DNA from: Oscillospiraceae bacterium
Lineage (GTDB): Bacteria > Bacillota > Clostridia > Oscillospirales > Oscillospiraceae
Length of the DNA stretch: 63,569 nucleotides
Assembly: GCA_017449185.1 (NCBI GenBank)
Contig: JAFSJZ010000060.1
Span: 1 to 63,569 of the forward strand
Reading direction: 5' to 3'
A program made the position numbers and the translations under genes. Position 1 is the stretch's first letter; every line of letters begins with the position of its first letter. Shown piece after piece: positions 17,170 to 27,500 of this stretch. The notes beneath the pieces were generated by a model. The model did not search any database and had not been told where the DNA came from. It saw only the letters and a program-made list of their open reading frames with translations.

Positions 17170-19005
17170 ATGAAGAACAAGAAAACGGCGGCGATCCTGC
17201 TCGCGTTCGCCCTGGCTTTTTCCTCCGCGGGCTGCGGCGCGGCCTCTGGCCAAAACCGGGACGCGTCCGATTCCGACGCCCTGGCCGAAACGCATTCCTC
17301 TGCCATCGGGACGGGCGTGGAAAACAGCTCCGACGAGGACGCGATCGCCGAGCTCTTCTCCAAGCGCGACCTCTCCGGCGACTATACCGACTGCGTGAAC
17401 GTCACCCTTGACGGAAGCAGCGCCAAAGCCGACGGCACGGGCGTTGAGATCGGGGACGGCCTCGTGACGATCACCGCTGCGGGCACGTATCTGCTGACCG
17501 GCTCCTTCGACGGCCGCGTCGAGATTCGCTCCGGCGACAAGGACAAGGTCCAGCTCGTCCTCTCGGGCGCCTCGATCGTCTCCGACGGCGCATCTGCGAT
17601 CTGCGCGCTGAGCGCAGACAAGCTCTTCCTCACTCTTGCCGAGGGGACGGAAAACCGCATCAGCGCCTCGGGCGAGCTCTCCGAGCTCGACGGCGTGGGC
17701 GCCGACGGAGCGATCTTCGCCAAATGCGACCTGACCGTCAACGGCACGGGCAGCCTTTCGGTGACGTGCGAGAGCGGCCACGGCCTCGTCTCCAAGGACG
17801 ACCTGAAGATCGCCGCCGCCTCCCTCACCCTCGAGGCGGCCAAGCAGGGCCTCTCCGGCAAGGACAGCGTCAGCATCGCCTCCGGCACGGTCACGATCGC
17901 CTCCGAAGGCGACGGCATCCACAGCGAGAACACCGACAAGGAGGGAAAGGGCTCGGTCAACATCCTCGGCGGCACGCTTTTGATCGAAAGCGGCGACGAC
18001 GGCGTCCACGCGGAGGAGACCCTGACGGTCTCCGGCGGCAGCGTGACGCTCAGCCGCTGCTATGAGGGCCTCGAGGCCGCAGACATCGTGATCTCCGGCG
18101 GCGAGATCGACATCCTCGCCTCCGACGACGGTCTCAACGCCGCCGGCGGCGCGGACAACTCCGGCTGGGGAGGCTTCTTCGGCCGAGGGGACGATCCCTT
18201 TGCCGCGCAGGACGTCTCGATTACGATCTCCGGCGGCACGCTGCGCATCAACGCAGGCGGCGACGGAATCGACTCAAACGGCGATCTCACGGTCTCGGGC
18301 GGTACGATCCTGATCTCCGGCCCGACCAACGGCGGCAACGGCGCGATCGACTACAACGGCAGCGGTGTCATCACGGGCGGCACGCTCGTCGCGGCGGGCG
18401 CCTCCGGCATGGCCGAAAACTTTGACAGCAGTTCGACCCAGCCGTGCATGCTCGTTACCTTCAACGGCACGGTTGCGGGCGGGAGCGAGATCAGCGTCGC
18501 CGACGCTTCCGGCAGGGAGCTCGTCTCCTTCACCCCCGAAAAGAACTACCAGTGCGCGGTCATCAGTGCGCCGGCACTCAAGGTGGGCGAGAGCTACACG
18601 GTCACCGCGGGAGGGCAGAGCCAGAGCGTGAGCTTCTCCTCCGTGATCTACGGCTCCGGCAGCGGCATGGGCGGCTTCGGCGGGGGCCCCGGCGGCATGG
18701 GCGGCTTCGGCGGAAATCCGGGCGCCCAGGGAGGCTGGAGCGGTGGAAACGACAACATGGGCGGTTTCGGTCAAATGCCGGGCGGCATGGGCGGCTTGCC
18801 TGCCGATCTGCCGGAAGATTTTAGTCCCGCCGATCTGCCGGAGGATTTTGATCCTGCCGATCTGCCGGAGGGCTTTGACGGCGGCATGACGCCTCCCGAC
18901 GGCTCCGGCGACGGCCAAACGCCCCCGGGCGGCTTCGGCGGCTGGGGCGGTCAGGGCGGCCAGGGCGGCCAGGACGGACGCCCCGGCGGCGGCCGCAGAC
19001 CCTGA
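17170..19005 (+). CDS. secreted DUF4353-like carbohydrate-binding lipoprotein with Gly/Pro-rich tail
   Basis: A 611-aa predicted surface lipoprotein (lipobox SSAGC, Cys22). Residues about 60-490 are an array of short beta-helix-like repeats with recurring SGG(x)1-4(I/V) and DDG(V/L/I)(H/N) units (GDDGVHAEE, SDDGLNAAGG, GGDGIDSNG), as in the DUF4353 family often found with spore-coat-kinase CotH proteins. The tail from about 500 is Gly/Met-rich (GGMGGFGG) and contains three repeats of the form (P)ADLPE(D/G)F (about 540-570) before a final GGWGGQGG run. Function unknown; carbohydrate or wall binding is inferred. AAAAGGA lies 9 bases before the start. No CotH gene is visible here. Confidence 0.8.
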   Translation: MKNKKTAAILLAFALAFSSAGCGAASGQNRDASDSDALAETHSSAIGTGVENSSDEDAIAELFSKRDLSGDYTDCVNVTLDGSSAKADGTGVEIGDGLVTITAAGTYLLTGSFDGRVEIRSGDKDKVQLVLSGASIVSDGASAICALSADKLFLTLAEGTENRISASGELSELDGVGADGAIFAKCDLTVNGTGSLSVTCESGHGLVSKDDLKIAAASLTLEAAKQGLSGKDSVSIASGTVTIASEGDGIHSENTDKEGKGSVNILGGTLLIESGDDGVHAEETLTVSGGSVTLSRCYEGLEAADIVISGGEIDILASDDGLNAAGGADNSGWGGFFGRGDDPFAAQDVSITISGGTLRINAGGDGIDSNGDLTVSGGTILISGPTNGGNGAIDYNGSGVITGGTLVAAGASGMAENFDSSSTQPCMLVTFNGTVAGGSEISVADASGRELVSFTPEKNYQCAVISAPALKVGESYTVTAGGQSQSVSFSSVIYGSGSGMGGFGGGPGGMGGFGGNPGAQGGWSGGNDNMGGFGQMPGGMGGLPADLPEDFSPADLPEDFDPADLPEGFDGGMTPPDGSGDGQTPPGGFGGWGGQGGQGGQDGRPGGGRRP

Positions 19006-19066
19006 AACCGTGTCACCCTTCAGCGTTTCGCGCCTTAGGATGACAAAAACCAACTGCAAAACAACG

Positions 19067-19100
19067 AAAAACACCGGTACTGAAAGGTACCGGTGTTTTT
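19067..19100. terminator. bidirectional terminator
   Basis: AAAAACACCGGTAC (19067-19080) and its complement (19087-19100) form a 14-bp stem with a 6-base loop and T runs on both strands. It ends the DUF4353-like gene and the convergent khpA operon. Confidence 0.9.
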
Positions 19101-19116
19101 ATTCTTCCGCGGAAGA

Positions 19117-19347
19117 TCAGTCCATAATCTCCACGGAGACTTTTTTGCCCTTTCTCTGGGCGACAGCGCGCATCAGAACGCGGATCTGCTTGACGATCCG
19201 CCCCTGTCGGCCGATGACCTTGCCCATATCGCCGTCGGCGACGCGGACCTCAAAGATGGTCTCGCCGTCGGCTTTGCGCTCGGTCACAGAGACCTCGTCG
19301 GGATGATCGACAAGGCTCTGCACAAGATAGGTCAAAAGTTCTTTCAC
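19117..19347 (-). CDS. khpA: KH-domain RNA-binding protein KhpA (YlqC)
   Basis: A 76-aa single KH domain protein with the GxxG loop in GKVIGRQGRIVKQIRVLM (about 43-60). KhpA partners with KhpB (Jag) to bind RNA and influence cell division and wall synthesis in Firmicutes. It starts with GTG and has GAGGAG upstream. It lies 17 bases after rpsP and is the last gene of the operon. In many Firmicutes rimM, trmD and rplS would follow; here a terminator comes instead. Confidence 0.92.
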   Translation of the reverse strand: MKELLTYLVQSLVDHPDEVSVTERKADGETIFEVRVADGDMGKVIGRQGRIVKQIRVLMRAVAQRKGKKVSVEIMD

Positions 19348-19364
19348 GGTTGATCGCTCCTCAA

Positions 19365-19601
19365 TTACGCTTCGATCTTCTTCAACAGGCCGCGAACGGT
19401 ATCGGTGGGCTGCGCACCCTGGGAGATCCAGTACTTCACGCGCTCAACGTCGAGATTGAGCTTGCTGCCTTCCGCCATCGGGTCGTAAACGCCCAGCTCT
19501 TCGATGAAGCGGCCGTCACGCGGGGAGCGGGAATCGGCAACGACGACGCGGTAGTAAGGAGCCTTCTTGGCGCCCATTCTGCGAAGTCTGATTTTGACCA
19601 T
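19365..19601 (-). CDS. rpsP: 30S ribosomal protein S16
   Basis: A 78-aa protein with the typical start [25 protein letters not shown], cited here only by its key parts VKIRL, KKAPYYR and [15 protein letters not shown]. The length and these blocks fit bacterial S16. GGAGG lies 8 bases before the ATG. It follows ffh on the same transcript. Confidence 0.97.
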   Translation of the reverse strand: MVKIRLRRMGAKKAPYYRVVVADSRSPRDGRFIEELGVYDPMAEGSKLNLDVERVKYWISQGAQPTDTVRGLLKKIEA

Positions 19602-19681
19602 GTATATTCACCTCCAAAAAATGATCTGTCTTTTTTCTATCTTTATTACAAACACCCGCGGGTGACTGTAAACGTGCAGGA

Positions 19682-21061
19682 TCAGAAACCGAAGCCTCCC
19701 ATACCCGGGAAACCTCCCATGCCTCCGATGCCTCCCATTTTCCCGAGCTTTTTCTGCATCTTCTTCATGTTCTTGCCCGAGAACTGCTTCATCATCTGCT
19801 GCATGGCCTCGTACTGCTTGAGCAGCCGGTTGACGTCCACCACCTGCGTGCCGGAGCCGGCCGCGATGCGTTTCTTGCGGCTGGAGTTGAGCACCGAGGG
19901 ATTCTCGCGCTCTGCCGGCGTCATCGAGAGGATGATCGCCTCCTGCCGGGACATCAGCCTGTCGTCAACCTTTGCGCCCTTGAGCGCGCCGGCGTTCATA
20001 CCCGGGATCATCGAGGCGAGACTCTCAAGATCGCCCATGTTTTTGAGCTGCCCCATCTGCTCAAGGTAGTCCGTCAGCGTGAAGCGGTTGGCCTTCAGCC
20101 TCTCGGCAGCCTCCAGCGCCTTTTTCTCGTCAAAGCTCTGCTCGGCTTTCTCGATCAGCGTCAGCACGTCGCCCATGCCGAGGATACGCGAGGCCATGCG
20201 GTCGGGGTGGAAGGGCTCGATCATGTCGAGCTTCTCGCCCACGCCGATGAATTTGATCGGCTTGCCCGTTGCCGCGCGGATCGAGAGCGCCGCGCCGCCT
20301 CTGGCGTCGCCGTCGAGCTTGGTGAGCATCACGCCCGTCACGCCGAGGGCGCTGTCAAAGGCGCTCGCCGCGTTGACCGCGTCCTGGCCCGTCATCGCGT
20401 CGACGACCAGCAGGATCTCGGCCGGCTCCACCGCGTCGCGGATGCTGCGCAGCTCGTCCATGAGCTCCTCGTCGATGTGCAGACGGCCCGCCGTGTCGAG
20501 GAACACCAGGTCGTTGCCGTGCTTCTTCGCGTGCTCGATCGCGGCCTTGGCGATGTCGACGGGGTTTGTCTGCCCCATTTGAAACACAGGCAGATCCAGC
20601 TGCGCGCCGACAGTCTCCAGCTGCTGGATCGCGGCCGGACGGTAGATATCGCAGGCGGCCAGCAGCGGGCGCTTGCCCTGCTTTCTCATATAGGCGGCAA
20701 GCTTGGCCCCGTTTGTGGTCTTGCCCGCGCCCTGCAGACCGACGAGCATCACGACGCTGGGCGATTTCGAGGAGATGTTCAGCTTTTGGTTCGCTCCGCC
20801 CATCAGGGAGCAGAGCTCCTCGTTGACGATCTTGACGACCATCTGCGCGGGGGAGAGGGATTCCAGCACGTCGGAGCCGCTGGCGCGCTCCGTCACGGAT
20901 TTCGTAAAGTCCTTGACGACTTTATAGCTGACGTCTGCCTCCAGCAGGGCCATGCGCACCTCGCGCATCGCCTCCTTAACGTCGGAGGGGGTCAGCCTTC
21001 CTTTGCCGCGCAGACGCTTGAACGCCGCATTCAGTTTTTCGGACAAGCTTTCGAACGCCAT
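19682..21061 (-). CDS. ffh: signal recognition particle GTPase Ffh
   Basis: A 459-aa GTPase that, with SRP RNA, targets membrane proteins to the translocon. N domain at about 1-90; G domain with P-loop GLQGAGKTT (about 108), DTAGRLHID (about 190), TKLDGDARGG (about 248) and GVGEKLDMIEPF (about 275). The methionine-rich M domain runs from about 325 to the end, with the SRP-RNA-binding segment SRKKRIAAGSGT near 390. The tail is Gly/Met-rich (GGIGGMGGFPGMGG). It starts 3 bases after the ylxM stop. The SRP RNA gene is not in this window. Confidence 0.97.
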   Translation of the reverse strand: MAFESLSEKLNAAFKRLRGKGRLTPSDVKEAMREVRMALLEADVSYKVVKDFTKSVTERASGSDVLESLSPAQMVVKIVNEELCSLMGGANQKLNISSKSPSVVMLVGLQGAGKTTNGAKLAAYMRKQGKRPLLAACDIYRPAAIQQLETVGAQLDLPVFQMGQTNPVDIAKAAIEHAKKHGNDLVFLDTAGRLHIDEELMDELRSIRDAVEPAEILLVVDAMTGQDAVNAASAFDSALGVTGVMLTKLDGDARGGAALSIRAATGKPIKFIGVGEKLDMIEPFHPDRMASRILGMGDVLTLIEKAEQSFDEKKALEAAERLKANRFTLTDYLEQMGQLKNMGDLESLASMIPGMNAGALKGAKVDDRLMSRQEAIILSMTPAERENPSVLNSSRKKRIAAGSGTQVVDVNRLLKQYEAMQQMMKQFSGKNMKKMQKKLGKMGGIGGMGGFPGMGGFGF

Positions 21062-21064
21062 CGA

Positions 21065-21418
21065 TTATCCTCTCATGCCGCGGATCTCCCGCCTCATCTC
21101 TTTCGCCAGAAGGGCGGCCTCTTCTCCCAGGGGAAGGGAGAGCAGTTTCCCCGCCAGCGCGTCAAGTTCTTCCAAAGCTCTCTGCGTCTCGGAAAAGCGG
21201 CGGATCAGCCCTGTCTTTTCCTCGATCTGCTCCAGCGTCGTCTCGGCGCGGCGGATGTTGTCCCACACGCCCTGCCGCGAAACGCCGACCTGTTCGGCGA
21301 TTTCGGCGAGCGAGAGATCTTCGTTGAAATGCAGTTCACAGCACGCGCGCTGTTTTTCCGTCAGCAGCTCGCCGTAGAAATCCAGCAGCAGGATTTGCAT
21401 CACTCTGTCCTCAGCCAC
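21065..21418 (-). CDS. ylxM: YlxM-type SRP-associated DNA-binding protein
   Basis: A 117-aa helix-turn-helix protein encoded just before ffh, as is usual for YlxM, which modulates SRP function. The family start LLLDFYGELLTEKQR and the HTH LSLAEIAEQVGVSRQGVWDNIRRAE are clear. The long open frame back to 21529 is not real coding sequence because a consensus promoter lies inside it (21496-21468). GTG 21418 is chosen, with AGAGGAGG 11 bases upstream. ATG 21400, with GAGG 8 bases upstream, is the alternative and would give 111 residues. Confidence 0.88.
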   Translation of the reverse strand: MAEDRVMQILLLDFYGELLTEKQRACCELHFNEDLSLAEIAEQVGVSRQGVWDNIRRAETTLEQIEEKTGLIRRFSETQRALEELDALAGKLLSLPLGEEAALLAKEMRREIRGMRG

Positions 21419-21467
21419 TTTGCCGCGCGCCTCCTCTGTCAAGCATTTCAACTTTACAACGTTATGG

Positions 21468-21496
21468 ATTATAGCAGAGCCGTCCGCCGCTGTCAA
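21468..21496 (-). promoter_or_regulatory. consensus sigma-A promoter for ylxM-ffh-rpsP-khpA
   Basis: On the minus strand a perfect TTGACA (21496-21491), a 17-base spacer and a perfect TATAAT (21473-21468). Confidence 0.92.
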
Positions 21497-21588
21497 GGTT
21501 TTTTTCTTGTCAGCGCTGCCCTCTTTCATGCATAAGCTTCCGGCGCGCGGGAAAACTAACTATCCATATTTTTCTTATGAGGTACTGT

Positions 21589-24500
21589 ATGGACATCGTA
21601 TCTTCCGGTCTGAATATAGAGCCCGGCAAGCTCTATTCCTATGCAGCCTCGTCGGCGCGGCTGCTTGCCCCGAACGGGCTCTGCCGTGCACGCGACGAGG
21701 CGCATCGGCTGCGCGCGGAGCTGCGGGAGCTGCGCCGCTTTCACGCCGCCCTTTCGGCTAAGGCAGAGCGCGGCGAGGAGATCAGCTCGGCAGAGGAATG
21801 GATGCTCGACAATTTCTACCTCGCGCTGCGCGAGGGGAAGGAGGCCGCCGCGGCGCTGCACGGCGGCGCGGCGCTGCGTGCCGCGGAAGGGGAGAGTCTG
21901 CCTTTCGCGCTCTGCCGCGCCTTGCTGCGCGCGGGCGGCGGCAAGCTGTCGGAGGAGCGGCTGCAGTGTTTCCTCGACGGCTTTCAAAGCGTCTGTGTCC
22001 TGCGCCAGGACGAGCTGGAAGCGCTGGGCTGCGCCGCACGCTGCGCTGTGATCTCCGCCCTCGCGGAGGTCAGCCGCGCCATGCGCCGCAGCGAGGGCGA
22101 TACGGATGCCCGCGAGGGCTGCGCCGTGATCCTCTCCGCGCTCTTTGCCGCCCTTCGCGCTCTGCCGCTGATGGATCTTGAGACGCTTACCGGGCGCGTG
22201 AACGTGCCGGGACTCATCCTGGAGCTCGACGCGACGGGCGAGTACGCGCGCATGGACGCACAGACGAAAAAGGCCTATCTCCGCCGACTCGGAAAGCTGG
22301 CGGATCAGCGCGGGACGGAGCCGGCGGCCCTTGCCAGAGAGCTGATCGAGCGCTCCCGTACCGAGGGACGGCATGTGGGCGAATATCTGTTCGAGCCGGA
22401 CGCAGGGACGGGCCGCGCCGAGCTATACCTCGCCGCGAAGCTCGCGCTCACGGCGGCGCCGGCGCTGCTTGTCACCTTCCGCTGGGGGGCCTGGGCGGCG
22501 GCGCTGCTGCTCCTGCCGCTCTCGGAGGCGGTCTCGCGGCTGGCGGATTTTATCCTCTCGCGTCTGATCCGCCCGCGGCGGCTCCCGCGCATGGACATGC
22601 GCAGCGGCATCCCGCCGGAGGGCAGGACCGTGTGCGTGCTCTCGGTGCTTCTGCCCGACGCGGAGAGCGCCGTTTCCGCCGCACGCAGACTGGAAGAGCT
22701 CTCCTTCGCCTGCGGCGGCGCGCGTGCGCGCGCGCAGCTTGTCTTCGGCCTGCTGGCCGATCTCCCGTCCGCCGCGGAGCGGGAGACGGAGAAAGACGAG
22801 CCCGCGCTCTGCGCGGCGGAGGATCAGATCGCGCAGCTGAACGCACGATACGGAGGCGGCTTCTGTCTGTTCACGCGGCCGCGGTCCTTTGACGGCGAGA
22901 GCTGGTGCGGCCGCGAGCGCAAGCGCGGCGCGCTCTGCGCGCTCGCGCGTCTGCTGACGGGAGAAGAGAGCGAGCTGAGCGTCGCCGGCGACGCCGCGGC
23001 GCTCTCCGGTACGCAGTTTATTCTGACTCTGGATGCGGACACACAGGTCTATCCCGGCTCGGTCGAGGAGCTCATCGGCGCAGCGATCCATCCGCTCAAC
23101 CGCCCGCTGATCGATACGGAACGCGGCGTGGTCGTGCGCGGCCACGCCGTGATCCAGCCGCGCGTGTGCATGACGCTCGAGAGCGCCGCAGCCACAGATT
23201 TCGCGATCCTCTTCGCCGGAGGCGGCGGCAGCGACCCCTACGGCGCGCTCTGCGGCGAACTGCGCATGGATGCTTTCGACGCGGGCGGCTTCAACGGCAA
23301 GGGACTGCTTTCCGCCGCGGCGCTGCTGAGCTGTACGGCCGAACGGCTGGACGGAAAGGGCGTGCTCTCCCACGACGCGCCGGAGGGGGCCTATCTGCGC
23401 GGCGCGCTTCTCGGCGACGAGGAATTTTTTGACGCCTTTCCCGCAGCGCCTCTCGGTTATTTCCGCCGTCTCCACCGCTGGGTACGGGGCGACTGGCAGA
23501 ACGGACGGTTCCTCTTCGCGCGGGAGCTGCCCGCCATCGAGCGCGCCCGCTTTTTTGACAAGCTGCGCCGCAGCGCCGTCCCGCCGGCGACGCTTGCGGC
23601 GCTGCTTGCAGGCTTCCTCTTTCCGGCGCAGGCCGGAGCCGCGGCGGCCGCCGCCGCGCTTTGTCTGCTTTCGGACCTGATCCTTGCGCTCGGCGAAGCG
23701 CTGCGCCGTCCCCGCCGCGGCCGCGTGCGGCGCTGGACGCGGATCCTGACGGGCTTCGGCGGCGCGATCGTCACGAATTTCATGCGTCTGTGGCTGCTGC
23801 CCTGGGAGGCCTGGGTCTGCCTCTCCGCCGCGGCGACGGCGCTTTGGCGCATGGCCGTGTCGCACCGGCGTCTGCTCGAATGGGAGACCGCCGCCCAGAG
23901 CGAAAGCCGCCGCGGCACGCTCGGCGACTATGCCCGGGCCATGCTGCCGGTGCTGCCGCTGGGGCTGGGAACGATGCTCTTCTCCGCGGCGGTGATCGGC
24001 CGCGCGGCGGGACTGATGTGGCTGCTCTCCCCGCTCACGGCCTGGGCGCTGAGTCTCCCTGCGGCAAAGGAAAACGCGCTCTCCGCCGCGGATGAGAGCT
24101 ATCTGCGCGGCGCGGCGGCAGACACCTGGCATTATTTTTCCGCCTTCTGCACGAAGGAGGACAACTATCTGCCGCCCGACAATGTCCAGTTCCGACCCGC
24201 GCGCGGCGCGGCCCACAGCATCTCGCCCACGAACCTCGGTCTGGCGATGACGGCGGCAGTCTCGGCCTGTGACCTCGGCGTGATCGAAAGAGAGGAGGCC
24301 CTGCGCTTTCTCTCCCGTCTCAGCTCCGCGGCGGAGCGCATGGAGCGCTGCCGGGGACACTTTTACAACTGGTACGACACACGCACGCTCCTGCCGCTCG
24401 AGCCGCCCTTCATCTCGACCGTAGACAGCGGCAATCTCTGCGCCGCGCTGCTCACGGCCTCCTTCTTCGCCTCGGAGGCGGAGGACGGGGCGCTCTCCGC

Positions 24501-27500
24501 ACGGCTGCGCGCACTCGCCGAGGGGATGGACTTCTCCTTCCTCTATGACGAGACGCGCGCGCTCTTCACGATCTGCTGGGATGTCCGGCACGAGCGCGCC
24601 GCGGGCGGCTGGTACGATCTCATGGCGAGCGAGGCCATGCTCACGAGCTATCTTGCCGTGGCTCGCGGCGAGGCGCCGCGCCGCCACTGGCGCGCGCTCA
24701 GCCGTGTCCGCCTGCGGCAGGATGGCTATACCGGCCTTGCAAGCTGGACGGGCACGATGTTCGAATATCTGATGCCGACGCTCTTTCTGCCGCTCGTGCG
24801 CGGCAGCCTGCTCGACGAGAGCGCGCGCTTCTGTCTCTTCGCGCAGAAGCGCCGTACTGCGCCGGACCTGCCCTGGGGGATCTCCGAGAGCGCCTTCTTC
24901 TCGCTTGACGCCTCCGGGCGCTATCGTTACAAGGCACACGGCGTCGGGGCGCTGGCGCTCCGCCGCTGCATGGACGCCGAGACGGTCGTCTCTCCCTACA
25001 GCAGCTTTCTCGCGCTCACGCTTGATCCGCGCGGCGCAGCGGGCAACCTGCGCCGCCTCGAAGGGCGGGGTCTGCGCGGAGCCTGGGGCTTTTACGAGGC
25101 GATCGATTTTACGCCCTCGCGCTGCGGCGCGGAAGGGGAGCGCGTCGAGTGCGTGATGGCGCACCACGCGGCGATGAGCCTCTGCGCCGCTGCCAACGCG
25201 CTCTGCGGCGGCAGCCTCGTACGGCGCTTTTTTGCCGATCCGCGCGTCGCCTCGGCCTATCCGCTGCTCTGCGAACGCCTGGACGAGGGCGGCGAGATCC
25301 TGCGCCGCTCCCGCAGTCGGGAGGAGGCCCCGCCCCGCTGTACGCGGCGCGAGGAGATCCGCGCAGGCGGCCCGGGAGAAAGGGGGTTCTGCCTTCTTTC
25401 CAACGGCGATCTTACGCTCGCGCTCGATGAAATGGGAGAAAAAGGACTGTTCCTCGGCACTCTCGCGATCAGCGACGAGGCCTTCGGCGGCACGCGCCTC
25501 ACACTTTGCCGGGATGAAAAAGAAACGGTTTTACTGCCCTCGGTCTGCAAACGCTGGGAGATGAGCGGTGAGCTCTGCCGTTATGAATACGAAGCGGGAA
25601 CATTGAGCATTTCCCTCGGCGCGGGAGAATGCGGCCTGCTCTATGAGCTTTCCTTTCCCGGCGCGCCGGCGGGCTGCGAGGCCGAGCTCTCGTTCGTCCC
25701 GCTGCTTGCGCCGCTGTTTGACTTTCTGGATCATCCGGCCTTTGCAAGGCTGGGCATCCGCGCGGAAGAGAAAAACGGCGTGCTGCTTCTCCGACGTATC
25801 GCGACGCGGCGCGACGGCGACGTTTTTCTTGCAGCCGCGTGCGACCGCCCCGCCTTGCTGAGCGCCGGAGAGGGCGGCACGGACGGCACGCTGCTGCGGC
25901 CGGAGCTCAGGATGCGGGCGTCTCTCGATTGCGGCGAGCGTCCGCTCCGCTTTGCTCTCTGCCTCGGACACAGCGCAGAGGAGGCGGTCGAGGGCGTGAA
26001 CGAGCTGCTCGGCGGGACACGGCGCGGACGCTTCACGGCCTCTGCCGCCGCGCTTCTGGGACTGAAAGGAAGCGCTTTCGACGGCGCGATGGCGCTGGCT
26101 GCGGCGATCCGACGCTTCCGGCCGCGTGATGCCGCGCCGAGATCCGAATTGTGGAAATACGGCATTTCGGGCGATCTGCCGCTCGTGCTCTGCCCTGCCG
26201 GGGCGCGCGAGGAAGAGGAACTGCTTTCGCAGTTCTGCCTGCTGCGCAGCCTCGGTCTCGACGCGGAGCTGGCGGTCGTGACGGGCGAGAAGGGGGAGTA
26301 TCCCCAGCCCGCCCGGGAGCGGATCGGCAAGACGCTCGCACGTCTCGGGTTCGAGCCGCTGCTGGATGCGAGAGGCGGCGTCCGCCTCGTTCCGCCGGAG
26401 GCGGAAGAGGCGATCGCCTCCCGCGCGGCCAGCGTCGTCGGGAAAAAACAAATCGAACGTGAGCACATGCCGTCGCTGGAGATGTCCGGGCGCGGCGGCG
26501 CAGAGGAGATCCCGTACCTTTTTGACGGGGACGGCGGATTTTCCTTCACCCTGCCCGGAGAACTGCCGAAAAAGCCCTGGCAGGATATCCTCACGGCTGC
26601 GGACTTCGGCTGGCTCGTCAGCGAGTGCGGCAGCGGCTGGATGTGGGCGCAAAACGCCCGCGAGGGCCGCGTCAACCCGCCGCCTCTCGCGCCGGAGAGT
26701 CCTGCGGGCAGCGAACAGCTCTGGGTCGAGAGCCCGCGCGGCCGCGTCAGTCTCTTCGCGGCGGAGGACGGCCTGCCCTGCCGTGTCGGCTTCTCTCCCC
26801 GCTGCGTGCGCTGGGAGAAGACGATCGAGGGCCGGGCGGTCACGCTCACCGGCTTCCTCGACCCGGCGAGCGGTGCGCGCGTGCTGCTGCTCTCGGGCGC
26901 GGCTGGCCTGACGGTCTGCTGGCGGCTCGAGACCGTGATGGGTGCAGCGGACGGCGCGGCCGTCCGCTGCGGCTTTTCCGAGGGGCTTTTCCACGCCGAA
27001 AACCCGGAGAGCTTTTTCCCGGACTTACGCTTTCTCGCCGCCGCGAGCGCACCCGCGCGCTGCCGCAGCGACTGGGCGGAGGCTGGCATGCTGCTTTCCT
27101 TCACGGCCTCTGCGGAGGAGAGGCTGGTCTGCGGCGTCTGCGGAGAGGACGCGATCCGCGCCCTGTGCGGCGAACGGGCCTCCAAACGCGCGCTTTCCGC
27201 AGCACTCGCGCTGCAGAAGGCGGAGCGGGAGCGCTTTTTGCTGCGCTGCAGCGATCGGCGGCTCGAGCACTATATGAACGGGTGGGCCCTGGCGCAGATC
27301 GACAAGCGCCTGCACGCGCGCACGAGCCTGTATCAGAGCGGCGGCGCTTTCGGCTTCCGCGACCAGCTGCAGGATGCGGTCAACCTCCTGCTCGTCGAGA
27401 GCGGCAGCGCGCGCGAGCGCATTCTCGACTGCTGCCGCCACCAGTATACGGAGGGTGACGTGATGCACTGGTGGCACGCCCACCCGCAGGGAGACAGAGG

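Noticed and set aside
21419-21529. N-terminal extension of YlxM
   Set aside because: A consensus TTGACA-17-TATAAT promoter lies inside it, so it would not be transcribed as coding sequence from there.
22423-25167. 914-codon minus-strand open frame in the glucan synthase gene
   Set aside because: It is rich in Arg, Ala and Gln typical of antisense frames of GC-rich genes, with no domain and no start signal.
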